From Frankiaceae bacterium (lineage in GTDB: Bacteria > Actinomycetota > Actinomycetes > JAVEEJ01), in contig JAVEEJ010000062.1 of the NCBI GenBank assembly GCA_030840515.1, forward strand, positions 1 to 7,397: DNA of 7,397 bases. Direction: 5' to 3'. Under the pieces are notes generated by a model, which worked only from the letters and a program-made list of their open reading frames with translations, searched no databases and was not told where the DNA came from. Position numbers and translations under genes: made by a program. Shown piece by piece: positions 6,835 through 7,397 of the stretch. Position 1 is the first letter of the stretch. Each line of letters opens with the position of its first letter.

Positions 6835-6851
6835 ACCAGCAGCCGTTCCCT

Positions 6852-6856
6852 GGAGG
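6852..6856 (+). promoter_or_regulatory. Ribosome binding site of the LVIVD-type gene
   Basis: GGAGG lies 9 bases before the ATG at 6866, within the G-run GGAGGGG. It supports that ATG over the ATG at 6789, whose AGGAGG is only one base away and therefore badly spaced. Confidence 0.55.
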
Positions 6857-6865
6857 GGTCCCCCC

Positions 6866-7397
6866 ATGCGCCGTCGTCGTGTCACGCTCATCGCTGTCGC
6901 CGCCGCGATGGTCGGTGGCCTGCTCAGCACCGCCTCGGCGGCCCCTGGCTGCTCCGTGCCGCCGCCGGTCAACGGCACCTGCGTCGGGGCCTCCGGCTTC
7001 AGCAGCGACAACGTGGAGCAGGTGAAGTTCGTCCCGTTCGAGGTCGGCACCGCCACCGGCGCCCGCGTCATCGGCCACTACCTGTTCGTCACGTCGTGGA
7101 AGAGCTTCTCGATCTACGACATCAAGGACCCGCTGAACCCGGTCCGGATCAGCACCACCCCGATCGGCTTCATGTTCGAGAACGAGGACGTCGCGACCAA
7201 CGGCAAGATGCTGCTGTTCAGCGAGTCGCTCCCCGGTAACGCGCTGCACGTCTGGGACCTGCAGGACTACGCGAACCCGAAGGAGGTCGGCACCCTCTCC
7301 GGCGCCGGCGACCACACCACCAGCTGCCTGTTCAACTGCAAGTACGGCTGGGGCTCGTCCGGCACCGTCAGCGACCTGCGCCGCATCGACGCGCCGA
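6866..7397 (+). CDS. Secreted LVIVD-repeat (beta-propeller-like) protein, 5' part
   Basis: The frame runs off the right edge; 177 residues are visible. The signal peptide is residues 1-25: MRRRR, a hydrophobic core (VTLIAVAAAMVGGLL), and a cut near TASA. The mature part has two repeat-like units. One is ARVIGHYLFVTSWKSFSIYD then IKDPLNPV (66-93). The other is MLLFSESLPGNALHVWDLQD then YANPKEVG (115-142). The pattern hydrophobic-V/IYD-x-x-D/N-P-x-x-P is that of LVIVD repeats, which build beta-propellers in exported bacterial proteins. HTTSCLFNCKYGWGSSG (150-166) resembles a motif I recall in actinobacterial members. Cysteines come as two close pairs (29/39, 154/158), suggesting extracellular disulfides. 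No catalytic function can be assigned; binding at the cell surface or in the medium is an inference. It diverges from the secreted subtilase across 300 bp, so shared control is possible. An antisense open frame covers this gene but has no protein-like features. Confidence 0.82.
   Translation, partial: MRRRRVTLIAVAAAMVGGLLSTASAAPGCSVPPPVNGTCVGASGFSSDNVEQVKFVPFEVGTATGARVIGHYLFVTSWKSFSIYDIKDPLNPVRISTTPIGFMFENEDVATNGKMLLFSESLPGNALHVWDLQDYANPKEVGTLSGAGDHTTSCLFNCKYGWGSSGTVSDLRRIDAP

Larger units (their letters stand above)
6566..6865. promoter_or_regulatory. 300-bp divergent control region between two secreted-protein genes
   Basis: A gene-free gap between the starts of the minus-strand subtilase and the plus-strand LVIVD-type gene. 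Both promoters should lie here. No TA dinucleotide occurs in the whole stretch, so no TANNNT -10 hexamer is possible on either strand. TTGACC -35-like hexamers occur at 6618-6623 and 6723-6728 (plus strand) but have no partner. The region holds a nested inverted repeat (6622-6663) and a palindrome (6822-6834), listed separately. The long open frames crossing it reflect the scarcity of stop triplets rather than coding. Confidence 0.6.

Noticed and set aside
6789..7025. A possible small ORF or upstream leader peptide starting at ATG 6789 after AGGAGG
   Set aside because: The purine box is one base from the ATG, far too close. The frame runs out of phase through the signal peptide region of the next gene and gives an unremarkable Pro/Arg/Ser-rich product.
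6566..7315. A possible 250-residue N-terminal extension of the subtilase, since its frame stays open to 7315
   Set aside because: A clear signal peptide begins at the GTG at 6565, and the upstream part is low-complexity, Pro/Arg-rich and antisense to the LVIVD-type gene.
1..7397. Mobile element, CRISPR array, tRNA or rRNA, or a clustered defence system
   Set aside because: I found no transposase or integrase motif, no regularly spaced repeats, no structural RNA and no group of defence domains. UdgX alone is a widespread repair-type protein and does not make a system.

Overview
This window is chromosomal DNA from a GC-rich actinobacterium (Actinomycetota). The evidence is strong G/C bias at third codon positions, frequent GTG starts, long spurious open frames on both strands, an actinobacterial-type second citrate synthase, a UdgX-type uracil-DNA glycosylase, and secreted proteins with Ala-rich signal peptides. 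The genus cannot be named from this sequence alone. I see no tRNA, rRNA, CRISPR array, transposase or phage gene.

Layout, left to right: (1) positions 1-1037, minus strand: citrate synthase 2 (citA-like), with about the last 28 residues lying off the left edge. (2) After an 88-bp divergent promoter region carrying a perfect 10-bp direct repeat, a plus-strand pair: pdxH (pyridoxamine 5'-phosphate oxidase, 1126-1773) and, 10 bases later, an EntS-like MFS permease (1784-3076). (3) A minus-strand pair converging on it: a small single-span membrane protein (4025-3711) whose stop overlaps the GTG start of a UdgX-type uracil-DNA glycosylase (3714-3073). The permease and udgX end in the same CTAG tetranucleotide, leaving no intergenic space. 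(4) A large secreted multidomain subtilase (6565-4079, minus), followed by a terminator-like stem. (5) A 300-bp divergent control region with no TA dinucleotide, containing a nested inverted repeat and a palindrome. (6) The 5' part of a secreted beta-propeller protein with LVIVD-like repeats (6866 to the right edge, plus).

Functionally, the left part is housekeeping: entry of acetyl-CoA into the TCA cycle, and vitamin B6 salvage to PLP, with an exporter-type permease riding on the B6 gene. The middle is DNA-uracil surveillance translationally coupled to an unknown membrane protein. The right part encodes two exported proteins transcribed away from a shared control region, probably acting at or outside the cell surface. 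No multi-gene defence, biosynthetic or mobile system is evident. The points most worth a second look are the udgX/small-membrane-protein coupling, the CTAG-shared stops, the structured TA-free divergent region, and the unassigned C-terminal domain of the protease.
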